From contig NZ_RCNV01000002.1 in assembly GCF_003667275.1 (NCBI RefSeq), positions 124,001 through 188,000 on the forward strand: DNA of 64,000 nucleotides, written 5' to 3'. This document shows, piece by piece, positions 7,249 to 16,416 of the stretch (within the stretch, counting starts at the first letter, position 1; each line of letters begins with the position of its first letter). A program made the translations under genes and the position numbers. Origin of the DNA: Mesonia aquimarina. GTDB lineage: Bacteria; Bacteroidota; Bacteroidia; Flavobacteriales; Flavobacteriaceae. A model generated the notes under the pieces. That model ran no database searches and was not told the origin of the DNA. It worked only from the letters and a program-made list of their open reading frames with translations.

Positions 7249-8829
7249 TTATGCGGTTTGCTTTTTATCTTTTTCAAAAAACTTTTTATAACTATCTGGA
7301 TTTTCTTCTACTCCACGTTCAGAGATAATTTTGATGGTTATATTTCTTTCTTTGGCTTGGATTGAAAATTCATCTAAAATCTCAATAACGTCATAATCTA
7401 AACTTCGTGTTTTACGAACATCTAATTCTAAAAAAGCATCGTCTGGCAAGTTATGAAGTTCTCGTGAAATTGCTCCCTTATTTAAAAAAGACACCTCTTC
7501 AGCTAAAGTCATTTTAAACTTATTATCGTTCACATCGTACCCTTCTTTATGTAAAAAATGTGAGTTTCTATAACTATTCAATAAAATCACAACAATTCCT
7601 ACCGCTAAACCAAGGCCAATCCCTATTAATAAATCAGTAAATACAATACCTACTATTGTTACAATAAAGGGTAAAAACTGTTTATAACCTAGGTTAAACA
7701 TTTGTTTGAATAAAGATGGTTTTGCTAATTTATACCCTACAATAAATAAAATAGCAGCTAAAACCGCTAAGGGTATTTTATTTAAAAGAAACGGAATTGT
7801 GATTACCGAAATAAGTAAAAAGAAGCCGTGAATTATTGCTGAAGCTTTTGTTTTTCCGCCAGATTGAATATTTGCTGAACTTCTTACAATAACTTGTGTA
7901 ATTGGTAAACCTCCAATAAATCCTGAAACAATATTTCCTGTTCCTTGCGCAAAAAGTTCTCTATTGGTTGGTGTTATTCTTTTTTGTGGATCTAACTTAT
8001 CAGTAGCTTCTACACATAATAATGTTTCTAAACTAGCTACTATGGCAATAGTTACACCGGTTATCCAAACTTGAGGATTAGTAATGGCGCTAAAATTAGG
8101 AAAAGTAAATTGACCAAAAAAGTCTGCTGCACTTTCTGGTACTGGAACTTGAACCAAATGGTCTGGAGAAATTGCAAACTCTCCGGTTCCGTTCATTGCA
8201 ATATAATAAGCAACCCCGGCAACAACTGCCACTAAGGGTCCTGGTATAATTGTAAATATTTTGTGTTTTTTGCTTAATACTTTTTCCCACAAAAGCAAAA
8301 TAGCTAATGAAATTACCGTAACCATTACAGCTCCAAGGGAAATATAATCTAACATATTTACAAGTTCTGTAAATGTGTTTTCACCATCAGATTGACTAAA
8401 ACTTAATTCTCCATGAGCAACTTTATCGTACCCAAAAGCGTGTGGGATCTGCTTTAGAAAAATGATAATCCCAATACCGGCAAGCATTCCTTTGATTACC
8501 GAAGAAGGAAAATAATAGCCAATAACTCCGGCTTTTAAAACCCCTAACAATATTTGTAATGCGCCACCAATTACTACGGCTACTAGAAAATTCTCGAAAC
8601 CTAATGTTGCAATGGCTCCTAATACTATTACAGCAAGTCCTGCTGCAGGTCCACTTACTCCTAACGAAGAACCGCTAATTGCACCAACTACAATACCCCC
8701 TACAATACCGGCTATTAATCCAGAAAACAACGGAGCGCCACTTGCTAGGGCTATTCCTAAACATAAAGGAAGTGCGACAAAAAACACCACTATACTAGCG
8801 GGTATATCTTTATTTAAATGTTTAAACAT
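7249..8829 (-). CDS. SulP-family anion transporter with STAS domain, probable bicarbonate carrier
   Basis: 526 residues with ten to twelve membrane helices in the first 420, opening with the SulP-like DIPASIVVFFVALPLCLGIA. The C-terminal soluble part (about 440-515) resembles a STAS domain, with LELDVRKTRSLDYDVIEIL. The family carries sulfate, bicarbonate or other anions. The adjoining carbonic anhydrase gene favours bicarbonate, by analogy with BicA-type Na+/HCO3- symporters; this is inference. It is the first gene of a two-gene minus-strand operon. Confidence 0.9.
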   Translation of the reverse strand: MFKHLNKDIPASIVVFFVALPLCLGIALASGAPLFSGLIAGIVGGIVVGAISGSSLGVSGPAAGLAVIVLGAIATLGFENFLVAVVIGGALQILLGVLKAGVIGYYFPSSVIKGMLAGIGIIIFLKQIPHAFGYDKVAHGELSFSQSDGENTFTELVNMLDYISLGAVMVTVISLAILLLWEKVLSKKHKIFTIIPGPLVAVVAGVAYYIAMNGTGEFAISPDHLVQVPVPESAADFFGQFTFPNFSAITNPQVWITGVTIAIVASLETLLCVEATDKLDPQKRITPTNRELFAQGTGNIVSGFIGGLPITQVIVRSSANIQSGGKTKASAIIHGFFLLISVITIPFLLNKIPLAVLAAILFIVGYKLAKPSLFKQMFNLGYKQFLPFIVTIVGIVFTDLLIGIGLGLAVGIVVILLNSYRNSHFLHKEGYDVNDNKFKMTLAEEVSFLNKGAISRELHNLPDDAFLELDVRKTRSLDYDVIEILDEFSIQAKERNITIKIISERGVEENPDSYKKFFEKDKKQTA

Positions 8830-8928
8830 AGAAACTTTTTTAATAATTAAATGAACGTCAAATTTTAAAACATTTCTAATTTGCTTTTACACCTTGACTA
8901 AGTGTACAAATTAAATTTGGAAAAAGTT

Positions 8929-9276
8929 CTATGCCATTTCTGGAGGCGGAGAAAGCAGCTCAAAATAAATAATTTCAGTACTACGCTTGTAATGTATCTG
9001 AAAAGCTTTTTTATTTAAAACAGTAAAAACAAAATTTGGTTCACCTTCTGAAAATAATTTCCACTGATTTTCCTTTACGTTATTTTCATCGCTAGAGCCA
9101 GAAGTATGTTCTTCCTCTTCAGAAAAGTTGAATACATAAGAAACATCAGCATTATGCTTAATTAATGTAACCGCAGTGGGCGTGATTAAAAAAGCAGCAA
9201 AAAGAAGAATAAATATTACCGCTAATGTTTTCAAATCAATTGCTTTAAGAAAGCCAAGATAGAAAAAAAGCGGCAA
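8929..9276 (-). CDS. Small membrane-anchored hypothetical protein behind batE
   Basis: 115 residues: one strong hydrophobic helix at about 17-35 (LAVIFILLFAAFLITPTAV) and then a polar part with an acidic Ser/Glu-rich linker (EEEEHTSGSSDEN). No family is recognised. It is 31 bases downstream of batE on the same strand and could be the last member of that operon, but it is not a usual Bat component. The start could lie a few codons inside the open frame. Confidence 0.6.
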   Translation of the reverse strand: MPLFFYLGFLKAIDLKTLAVIFILLFAAFLITPTAVTLIKHNADVSYVFNFSEEEEHTSGSSDENNVKENQWKLFSEGEPNFVFTVLNKKAFQIHYKRSTEIIYFELLSPPPEMA

Positions 9277-9307
9277 TTTTCCTATCAGCAGATTACTAAA
9301 TAAGATA

Positions 9308-10060
9308 TTAGAGTTTCTTTAAAGCCTCTTCTTTTACCCAGCCTTGCGTGCCATCGCTCAACTCAATTTTTACAAAACCACTAAAATCTTCGAGAACAGC
9401 AACTTTTGTTCCCTCGTGTAACAAAAATGATTTTTCTGCTCTATTATTTGGTTCGGTTTGTACAGCAATTTCTTCCGTGAAAATAATTGCAAATTGATTG
9501 TTTTGTTGAAGGTTGTATTGTTGAAAGGCAAAAATAAAACTAAGAATACAAAGAATAATACTTACCAAACTTAAACTAAAGAACAAACGCTTTTTTCTAG
9601 TTTGAACTGAAAAGTAATAGACCAAAAACAATGCTATAAATCCGATTGAAAAAATGATTGTTAGCCAAGCCCAACAATTAAAATTATAGGTTGAAATTAG
9701 ATTATTAATCATTTTTGCCAGACCGGTTTTTGGCACTTCTTCTATGGCATCAATTTTCATGTTTTCAGCAAAAGACAGGTTATTTTTTATGTCCTCGTCA
9801 TTCGGGTTTAACTGCAAGGCCTTTTCGTAATAGTAAATGCTTGGCGCTACGTGATTCAATTTGTAATGCGCATTTGCTAAATTAAAATACAAGGCAGTAG
9901 ATATTTTATCTTGACTTAAAATTTGCTCATAATTCTCGATTGCTTTTTCGTAATTTCCATCATTATAAGCTTGGGTAGCATTTTCAAATAAAGCTTCAGG
10001 CTCTTGTGCGAAAATACTTGTTACGAAAAATAATGCGGCTATGTAAACTATATTTTTCAT
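9308..10060 (-). CDS. batE: BatE-like protein: TPR repeats plus SH3 domain
   Basis: 250 residues. A signal peptide (about 1-18, ending in FAQ) is followed by two or three TPR units (about 20-90), two membrane helices (about 130-152 and 160-182) and a bacterial SH3 domain (about 195-248, ending GTQGWVKEEALKKL). This layout is that of BatE in the Bacteroidota aerotolerance operon, where TPR proteins are thought to scaffold an envelope complex with BatA/B. It is two bases downstream of batD. Confidence 0.88.
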   Translation of the reverse strand: MKNIVYIAALFFVTSIFAQEPEALFENATQAYNDGNYEKAIENYEQILSQDKISTALYFNLANAHYKLNHVAPSIYYYEKALQLNPNDEDIKNNLSFAENMKIDAIEEVPKTGLAKMINNLISTYNFNCWAWLTIIFSIGFIALFLVYYFSVQTRKKRLFFSLSLVSIILCILSFIFAFQQYNLQQNNQFAIIFTEEIAVQTEPNNRAEKSFLLHEGTKVAVLEDFSGFVKIELSDGTQGWVKEEALKKL

Positions 10061-10062
10061 CC

Positions 10063-11832
10063 TTAAATTTGCTTATCTAATCCTGCAATTACCTCAACTG
10101 CCTTTTCATAATCTTGCTCCATACTTGTTTTTGAAGCCGGGGTATATCTTGCATATTCACAACTTTCTAATAAACTGATGAATTTTGCAGTATCCTCTTG
10201 AGTTACTCCTTTTTCTGTCAGCAAGTTTTTTATTTTCTCTTTGCTCATCTCTCCTGTTTGTATAGAGAGTTTTGCTCTTAAGTAATTATGTAAAGCTCGC
10301 TCTAGAGAATCGTAAAAAGCTTGCTGATTTCCTAAGTTTTTCTTGGCTTCAGAAAGGTATTTTTTAGCCAATCTATCGGCTTTTCTCAATCGTTTTCCTT
10401 GTACATCGTTTTTGTATGCCTCACGTTTTTTTCCGAAAATTATAGCTAACGGAATTGCTAAAAAAGGAACTATTAACAATATCCAAAAAAGTGTGCTCTT
10501 AAAAAACCCATGTCTGCCTTTTTCCTTTAGGTTCGGCGTCAACTTTAAATACCTAAATTGTTTTTTCTCTGTCGGCACCACCTGTTTCTGCGTTCCGGCT
10601 GTAGTGGTTGTAGATTCTCCATTGGTTAATTGCGTTGGCCCATTTTCTACATTTACCATTAACTCTTCAGAAGTTATGGTTTTATAGCTTTCTGTTCGAA
10701 CATCAAAATAAGAAAAAGAAATCGGTGCAATAGGATATTTACCTTTCAACTGCGGAACAATTGTATAATTATCAGTTATACCTCCATACATCCCATTCAA
10801 ATTTGTCTTTACATCCTCCTGATGTTCTGGCTCATAAACTTCTAAAGATGCCGGAGTGGTTAATTTTGGAAGTTGAAAAAGTTTTAAATTTCCATTTCCC
10901 GAAACACGCACTTTGGCTTGTAAAGATTCTGTGGCGTTTAAACTGCTTTTTGTAGTGCTTACTGAAAAATTAAAACTTCCTACAGCTCCTGTAAAACTTG
11001 CTGGTTTCCCTTCAGTTGGTAAAGGTTTTACCTGTATTACTTTTCGGTCTGCTGCAATGGTTTTCTGGATAGTTTCTGAAATTCTTCTACCAAAAATATC
11101 TCTTCTATCTGAAGGCACTTGTACTGAAACATTCAGCGTAAGCGGTTCAATAGTTAATTCTCCTGTTTTCTGCGGATATAAAACCGTCTGTTGTAGAACC
11201 ACATAGCGATATTCTTCTCCTTTATAGGTTCCGTTTTTTACTTGCAAGCGACCAATATCTATATTTTGACTCCAAAAGTCTGTGTATTTTGGACTATCTA
11301 TTGGCCGCCAATCGCTGACATCTACACGCGGACTTACATATAATTTATATTGAAGCGAAATTCCTTCATTTAGATAAGGATTGGCTTTAGAAATTTCAGC
11401 AACTAAATGAATATTATCTGACGCAATTAACTCAGAATTATTTCCGTCTGTTGGTTTATCTACAGCTGTAGTAACTTCAACCGTAACTGGTGTAGTTTTA
11501 TAAACCTCACCATCTATTTGAATCTCGGCTTGTCCAATTTTAAATTTTCCTCGCTTTGTTGGCTGTAAATAATAGCTGTATTTTTTTTGATACGTGCGTT
11601 TTCCGTTTAAATAACTATAACTGATTGATTGGTTTGGCCCGCCAACAACACGGAAATTAGTAAAATCTGGCGGATTAAAATTGTCGCCATCTTCATTCAT
11701 TGTAAAATCTACCCGAAGACGCTCATTAATGCCCAGTTTTTCCCGGCTAACTTCGGCTTCAAACTGCACTTGACTAAAGGCAAATCCGCAGATAAAAAAA
11801 CCGATTAAAAATAAGATGATTTTACTTTTCAT
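10063..11832 (-). CDS. batD: BatD-family membrane protein
   Basis: 589 residues. A signal peptide (about 1-20) leads to a long periplasmic region of immunoglobulin-like beta domains beginning VQFEAEVSREKLGINERLRVDF, the BatD/oxygen-tolerance pattern. One membrane helix is at about 450-470 (LFWILLIVPFLAIPLAIIFG), with a helical cytoplasmic tail after it. Known BatD proteins are large envelope proteins encoded with the VWA proteins BatA/B; the molecular role is not settled. It directly abuts batC upstream and is separated from batE by two bases. Confidence 0.9.
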   Translation of the reverse strand: MKSKIILFLIGFFICGFAFSQVQFEAEVSREKLGINERLRVDFTMNEDGDNFNPPDFTNFRVVGGPNQSISYSYLNGKRTYQKKYSYYLQPTKRGKFKIGQAEIQIDGEVYKTTPVTVEVTTAVDKPTDGNNSELIASDNIHLVAEISKANPYLNEGISLQYKLYVSPRVDVSDWRPIDSPKYTDFWSQNIDIGRLQVKNGTYKGEEYRYVVLQQTVLYPQKTGELTIEPLTLNVSVQVPSDRRDIFGRRISETIQKTIAADRKVIQVKPLPTEGKPASFTGAVGSFNFSVSTTKSSLNATESLQAKVRVSGNGNLKLFQLPKLTTPASLEVYEPEHQEDVKTNLNGMYGGITDNYTIVPQLKGKYPIAPISFSYFDVRTESYKTITSEELMVNVENGPTQLTNGESTTTTAGTQKQVVPTEKKQFRYLKLTPNLKEKGRHGFFKSTLFWILLIVPFLAIPLAIIFGKKREAYKNDVQGKRLRKADRLAKKYLSEAKKNLGNQQAFYDSLERALHNYLRAKLSIQTGEMSKEKIKNLLTEKGVTQEDTAKFISLLESCEYARYTPASKTSMEQDYEKAVEVIAGLDKQI

Positions 11833-12714
11833 TTACCAATCTTTTTCAGTCTTTCTTTTTTGTCCTTTTTCTTTTTTGGCGTTTATTTTATCCTGAATTT
11901 TTTTCTCTTGGTTTTCCATCGCCTCTAAGAGATTATTAATTTGCTGTGGAGAAAGCTGACCTTGAGCAGGCTGTTGTTGCTGATTTTTTTCAGCATTATT
12001 TTCATCACCTTTTTCTTGTTTAGGCTGTTGCTGTTCTTGTTTTTGCTGATCGCCTTTCTCCTTTTCTTTATCACCTTTTTTCTGATCCTGATCTTGTTTC
12101 TGGTCTTCTTTATTCTCCTTATTGTTTTGTTGATCTTCGCCTCCTTCTTTTTGATCTTGCTTTTCGTTCTCTTTTTTATCTTCGCTTTTCTTATCCTTAT
12201 TTTTGTCTTTATTATCTTTATTTTGTTGCTGCTCTTTTTTTAGCTTTTCTTTTGCTAAGGCAAGATTGTAGCGCGTTTCATCATCTGTAGGGTTATTCCT
12301 CAACGCGTTTTTGTAAGCTTCTACTGCCGCAGCATAATTTTTTTCTTTCATAAAAGCATTACCTTGATTATGGTATGCATTATGTTTAAGGTCCTTGCTT
12401 GTAGTAAGGACAGAACTTTGTTGCAAACGTTGCGCTGCGTTTTGAGATTTATCTTTATTGTAGTACAAATTTCCTAAATTGTAGCGCGCTTCAGCATTTT
12501 TATTGTCTTTAGAAATTGCTTCTCTATATTTTGCTTCTGCTAAAGGGAAATTGTTTTCTGACAAAGCTTTTTTAGCCTCTGCCATAAACTGCTTTGCTTC
12601 TTTATTGTTTTCTTCCTGAGCTTTTAAGTTGAATGATAAAAAAAGCATCAACAAAAAAACTACCCGAAAAAAAAGTGTCGTATTTTTTTTATTCGTCATC
12701 ATTTTTCTTTTCAT
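11833..12714 (-). CDS. batC: BatC-like TPR protein with a charged low-complexity tail
   Basis: 293 residues. A signal sequence (about 12-33) leads to TPR repeats over about 35-155 (FPLAEAKYREAISKDNKNAE, then AVEAYKNALRNNPTDDETRY). A tail of Lys, Gln, Glu, Asp and Asn covers about 160-250, with a helical end. This is the BatC arrangement. The start overlaps the end of batB by 26 bases; ATGs at codons 5 and 6 would shorten the overlap. The biased tail produces a long antisense open frame (11941-12243) that is an artefact. Confidence 0.87.
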   Translation of the reverse strand: MKRKMMTNKKNTTLFFRVVFLLMLFLSFNLKAQEENNKEAKQFMAEAKKALSENNFPLAEAKYREAISKDNKNAEARYNLGNLYYNKDKSQNAAQRLQQSSVLTTSKDLKHNAYHNQGNAFMKEKNYAAAVEAYKNALRNNPTDDETRYNLALAKEKLKKEQQQNKDNKDKNKDKKSEDKKENEKQDQKEGGEDQQNNKENKEDQKQDQDQKKGDKEKEKGDQQKQEQQQPKQEKGDENNAEKNQQQQPAQGQLSPQQINNLLEAMENQEKKIQDKINAKKEKGQKRKTEKDW

Positions 12715-13738
12715 TGAATAAATTTAAGCGTTTTACCCAAGAGGTTTTTCGCTCTAATAAGAACACATCTATCACTATAAAAAGTATGCCAAAACCTAAA
12801 AACCATTGAAACTGATCTTTATAATCTGCAAATTTCTTCGTTTCAAATTCTGACTTTTCAATATTTTGTAAAACTTCTTCAACACGTTTTATAACTTTAT
12901 TGGTATTGCTTCCATCAATATATTCGCCATCGGTTTCCTCGGCAATTTGTTGTAAAGTTTCCTTGTTCAGTTTTGTAATAACAGTTTCACCTTGATTGTC
13001 TTTTTTGTATTGCTGTGTTACTCCATTTCTTTTTATAGGAATTGGACCTCCTTTTGCAGAACCAACACCAATGGCAAAAATTTTAATGCCATTTTCTGCT
13101 GCTTCTTCAGCAATAGCTTCAAGGTTTCCGCCGTGATCTTCACCATCACTAATTAAAAATAAAACACGATTTGTTTGTGCTTCATCATTATAATAGGTTT
13201 TTGCTAACTCAATTGCTTCATTTATCGCCGTTCCTTGACTTGAAACCATATCGGTATTCATACTTTGCAAAAACAACTTGGCAGAACCGTAATCTGTAGT
13301 AATTGGCAACTGTGGAAAAGCGCTACCTGCATAGGCTATAATCCCAATTCTATCGCTTGTTAAATTATTGATGATTTGCGTAACCAGCTGCTTAGATTTA
13401 TCTAATCTATTGGGTGCAATATCTTCGGCTAACATACTTTTAGAAACGTCCATGGCAAAAACAATATCTACTCCAGAGCGTTTTACGGTTTCCATTTTGG
13501 AACCGATTTTTGGGTTTACTAATGCCAAGACAAAGCAAGTGAAAGCCAGCAGTAATAGAATTAATTTTACCCAAGATTTGAATACCGATTTATTAGGACT
13601 CAGTTTATCAAGTAATTCTTTTTCGGCAAATTTTTGTTGTGCCTTTTTTTTCCATAACAACATGGCCAAAAACAGCAATACCAGTATTGGAATAACAAGC
13701 AAAAGCCAAAAATATATTTTTTCTTCAAGTACTAGCAT
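12689..13738 (-). CDS. batB: BatB-like VWA-domain membrane protein
   Basis: 349 residues. Two N-terminal helices (about 8-28 and 58-75) are followed by a von Willebrand A domain at about 88-290 with an intact metal-ion site: DVSKS (DxSxS) near residue 97, a Thr in the ITTDYG loop and the Asp of LISDGEDHGG. A last helix is at about 312-330. BatB forms envelope complexes with BatA in other Bacteroidota. It abuts batA upstream and overlaps batC downstream. Confidence 0.9.
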   Translation of the reverse strand: MLVLEEKIYFWLLLVIPILVLLFLAMLLWKKKAQQKFAEKELLDKLSPNKSVFKSWVKLILLLLAFTCFVLALVNPKIGSKMETVKRSGVDIVFAMDVSKSMLAEDIAPNRLDKSKQLVTQIINNLTSDRIGIIAYAGSAFPQLPITTDYGSAKLFLQSMNTDMVSSQGTAINEAIELAKTYYNDEAQTNRVLFLISDGEDHGGNLEAIAEEAAENGIKIFAIGVGSAKGGPIPIKRNGVTQQYKKDNQGETVITKLNKETLQQIAEETDGEYIDGSNTNKVIKRVEEVLQNIEKSEFETKKFADYKDQFQWFLGFGILFIVIDVFLLERKTSWVKRLNLFNEKKNDDE

Positions 13739-14749
13739 TTATACAAAACTTCTAAAAATTGTGTAACGCAAAGCTATTTCTATTAAAAGTAGTAAACCGG
13801 CTAAAATAGCTAAGGGTCTAAATTTTTCTTGGTAGTTATAATATTTAAATTCTTCTATTTCTGTTTTTTCTAATTTGTTTATTTCTTCGTAAATCTGTTC
13901 TAATTTACTGTTGTCTGTTGCTCTAAAATATTTTCCGTCAGTTTTTTTAGCAATATCTTTTAATAAATCTTCATCAATTTCTACTTGAATTCTACCGTAC
14001 CGAAAACCTCCAGAACGCGATAAAGCTACCGGACTCAATGCCATTCCGTTTGTTCCTAGGCCAATAGTGTAAGCTTTTATGTCATATTCTATTGCTAAAT
14101 CTGTAGCGATTTGTGGATCTATAAAACCGGCATTATTTACGCCATCTGTTAGCAAAATAATAACTTTACTTTTTGCCTTACTATCTTTTAACCGATTTAC
14201 AGAAGTAGCTAAACCCATGCCAATTGCAGTTCCACTTTCCATAATATTGTTAAACTGAACATCGTCTAAGGCATTTAAAATAATAGATTTATCACTAGTA
14301 ATAGGCGTTTTGGTATAACTTTCTCCTGAAAATAAAACCAAGCCAAAACGATCGTTTGGACGACCTTCTATAAATTCTGAAGCCACATTTTTTAAAGCAT
14401 CCAAACGGTTTGGTTCTAAATCTTTTGCCAACATACTTGCCGAAACATCTATTGCCATAACAATATCTATTCCTTGTGTTTTGTTGGTCTTTGTAGAAAC
14501 ATCTACTGTTCTAGGTCTAGCCATTGCTGTTATTAATAAAGCTAAAACCAATAAGCGCAATACAAACAAAAAAGGTTTTAATTTTGGCAACAAACCTTGT
14601 TTTACCTTAAAGCCTTTTAAGCTAGAAATTTTCACTTCTGGGCTTTGTAGATGTCTTTTCCAGAAATACCATAGCCCAAGCAGCGGCATTACTAAAAAAA
14701 GCCAAAACCATTGCGGATTTTCAAAAGTTACGTTATTCCAATCCAGCAT
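13739..14749 (-). CDS. batA: BatA-like VWA-domain membrane protein
   Basis: 336 residues from the start chosen here. Helices lie near both N-terminal and C-terminal ends, around a VWA domain with DVSAS (DxSxS) and LLTDGVNNAG. The open frame extends seven codons further up to 14770, but the ATG at 14749 (MLDWNNVTFENPQWF) matches the usual BatA N-terminus and gives a 17-base overlap with the upstream gene instead of 38. It is paired with batB immediately downstream; both keep complete metal-binding residues. Confidence 0.88.
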   Translation of the reverse strand: MLDWNNVTFENPQWFWLFLVMPLLGLWYFWKRHLQSPEVKISSLKGFKVKQGLLPKLKPFLFVLRLLVLALLITAMARPRTVDVSTKTNKTQGIDIVMAIDVSASMLAKDLEPNRLDALKNVASEFIEGRPNDRFGLVLFSGESYTKTPITSDKSIILNALDDVQFNNIMESGTAIGMGLATSVNRLKDSKAKSKVIILLTDGVNNAGFIDPQIATDLAIEYDIKAYTIGLGTNGMALSPVALSRSGGFRYGRIQVEIDEDLLKDIAKKTDGKYFRATDNSKLEQIYEEINKLEKTEIEEFKYYNYQEKFRPLAILAGLLLLIEIALRYTIFRSFV

Positions 14750-16415
14750 TTTTATTACTATTAAATTCAACAGAATTTATAATTCGGTTACTTATTTCTT
14801 CTAAATCTTCATTGTCGTCTGCATAAGAAACAAAAACATTTTCATTTCCGTTGGCGGCACCAAAATAAAGGCTCACATAATTTTTCTTTTCTTGTTGTCC
14901 CGTAATTGGGTTTTTTATTGAAAAGCTACCGTGTACCTTTAAGCCTTCCACACCATCTGCCGCAACAAATTTCTCTTGTTTAAACAAAATATTCTTAGCG
15001 CCAATCTCTTCTAATTGTTTGGCTCCGTTTTCTCCCGGGTTTTCTCCAAAACTGTTTTCTGCAGGAGAGCGTCCAAAACTCATGGTAAAAACTCGCACAT
15101 AAAGTTCGCCTTCTAATTGACCATAAGCAAAGTTTTCTTTTATTAATTTTGCTTGCTTTTCTGTAGTTGCAGTTGGTAAAATAGTTATAGAATCTGGATT
15201 TTCTCTAACTAAAACTTCAGGTGTTATTATAGAAACTGCGGGATATCCGTATTCACTTTGCACCCAATCCCCTTCTAATAATTCCTTAGCAGAATTTTGA
15301 ATGACTAAATTTTTAGCATAATCTAAACCTTTAATTCCTATAAAAGCTCCTAATCCAACTAGTACAATTAGCGCACTCGCGATGCTAATAGCCCAGATTT
15401 TTCTTTTCCTTTTTTGTTGAATAATTTTTTCTTGATAAGCTTTATCTTTTAGCAATTCTTCTTCGCTTGGCTCAGGAATAGCGGTTTTAAATGCTTCAAT
15501 ATCATCGCCAATTGTTTTTCTGTCTTCTTTAGCGGTTAGTCTGTCGGGTTTTATGCCGGCAAATTTTGCTAAATCTGCACGTTTTAAAATTGCTTCTAAA
15601 CTGGCAATTACACTTTCTTTTAAATATAACTTATTGCTGTTTTTTAGGTCTTTTAAAATAGCGATTAATTCATTAGTTGTGCTTTCTAATGCGCGATCAT
15701 CAATCTTTTCATCCAAATAACGCCGGACTGCATCAGTTAAATCAGAATAGTATGATTTTACATCGCCACGTTCTAAGACATCGCTTTCATCTAATTTTTT
15801 AAGCGTAAGCATTGCCTTATCGTAAGGCGGAATTTCTTTTTTAGCTTCATCTCTTTTCTTCTTTTGTTTCAATAAAAACCAAGTAAGAATAGCTAGTAAA
15901 ATAATAATTCCCAACAGCCACCAAAACCAAGATGGAATAGAAAAAGATTCTTCAATTTCTAGCGAGGGTTTTATAGGATATAACTTTTGCTTAGTAGTAT
16001 CTACTACAACATTTTTTACTTGAACTTGTAAAGAATCAGTAAAAAACGCACTATTATTAATAAGAATACGCTGTCGCGGAATGGTATAATTACCCGAATC
16101 AAATTGTGTTAAATTATATTCCTTAATAAGTTGAAAACGTTTTTCAATACTTGTTGTATCTACTTTTAATGAAGTGACCATTTCTAGCGGAATAAAACTT
16201 TGGCCTTCAGGGAAAATAACTTGATCGGTAGAGTCTGTTTCAACTTTTATTTGATAGGTAATTTGTTCGCCTATCTTTATGGAAGTGCTATCTATCTTTG
16301 CGCTTACTTCTTGTGCTCTTGTTGAAGTTTGAACAAAGAATAAAAAAAGCAGGATCATAAATCCGGTGAGAGACCGAAAAAATTCTGCGAAATATGATTT
16401 GCTATTTTTTTTCAT
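14733..16415 (-). CDS. BatD-like two-helix membrane protein of the Bat operon
   Basis: 560 residues. A signal peptide (about 15-34) is followed by a beta-rich domain starting VSAKIDSTSIKIGEQITYQI, resembling the BatD N-terminus. A membrane helix is at about 163-183 (FWWLLGIIILLAILTWFLL), a helical cytoplasmic section runs to about 330, and a second helix is at 340-362. The C-terminal region of about 190 residues (from LLEGDWVQSEYGYP) would then be periplasmic; I cannot assign it to a family. It lies between the DUF58 gene and batA, one base after the former and overlapping the latter. Confidence 0.75.
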   Translation of the reverse strand: MKKNSKSYFAEFFRSLTGFMILLFLFFVQTSTRAQEVSAKIDSTSIKIGEQITYQIKVETDSTDQVIFPEGQSFIPLEMVTSLKVDTTSIEKRFQLIKEYNLTQFDSGNYTIPRQRILINNSAFFTDSLQVQVKNVVVDTTKQKLYPIKPSLEIEESFSIPSWFWWLLGIIILLAILTWFLLKQKKKRDEAKKEIPPYDKAMLTLKKLDESDVLERGDVKSYYSDLTDAVRRYLDEKIDDRALESTTNELIAILKDLKNSNKLYLKESVIASLEAILKRADLAKFAGIKPDRLTAKEDRKTIGDDIEAFKTAIPEPSEEELLKDKAYQEKIIQQKRKRKIWAISIASALIVLVGLGAFIGIKGLDYAKNLVIQNSAKELLEGDWVQSEYGYPAVSIITPEVLVRENPDSITILPTATTEKQAKLIKENFAYGQLEGELYVRVFTMSFGRSPAENSFGENPGENGAKQLEEIGAKNILFKQEKFVAADGVEGLKVHGSFSIKNPITGQQEKKNYVSLYFGAANGNENVFVSYADDNEDLEEISNRIINSVEFNSNKNAGLE

Positions 16416-16416
16416 A

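Noticed and set aside
10343-11206. Several plus-strand frames opposite batD
   Set aside because: They lack spacing and composition of real genes, and batD is complete on the minus strand.
11941-12243. Plus-strand hydrophobic frame of 100 residues opposite batC
   Set aside because: It is the antisense of the Lys/Gln/Glu-rich batC tail; such codons read as Leu/Phe/Ile runs on the other strand.
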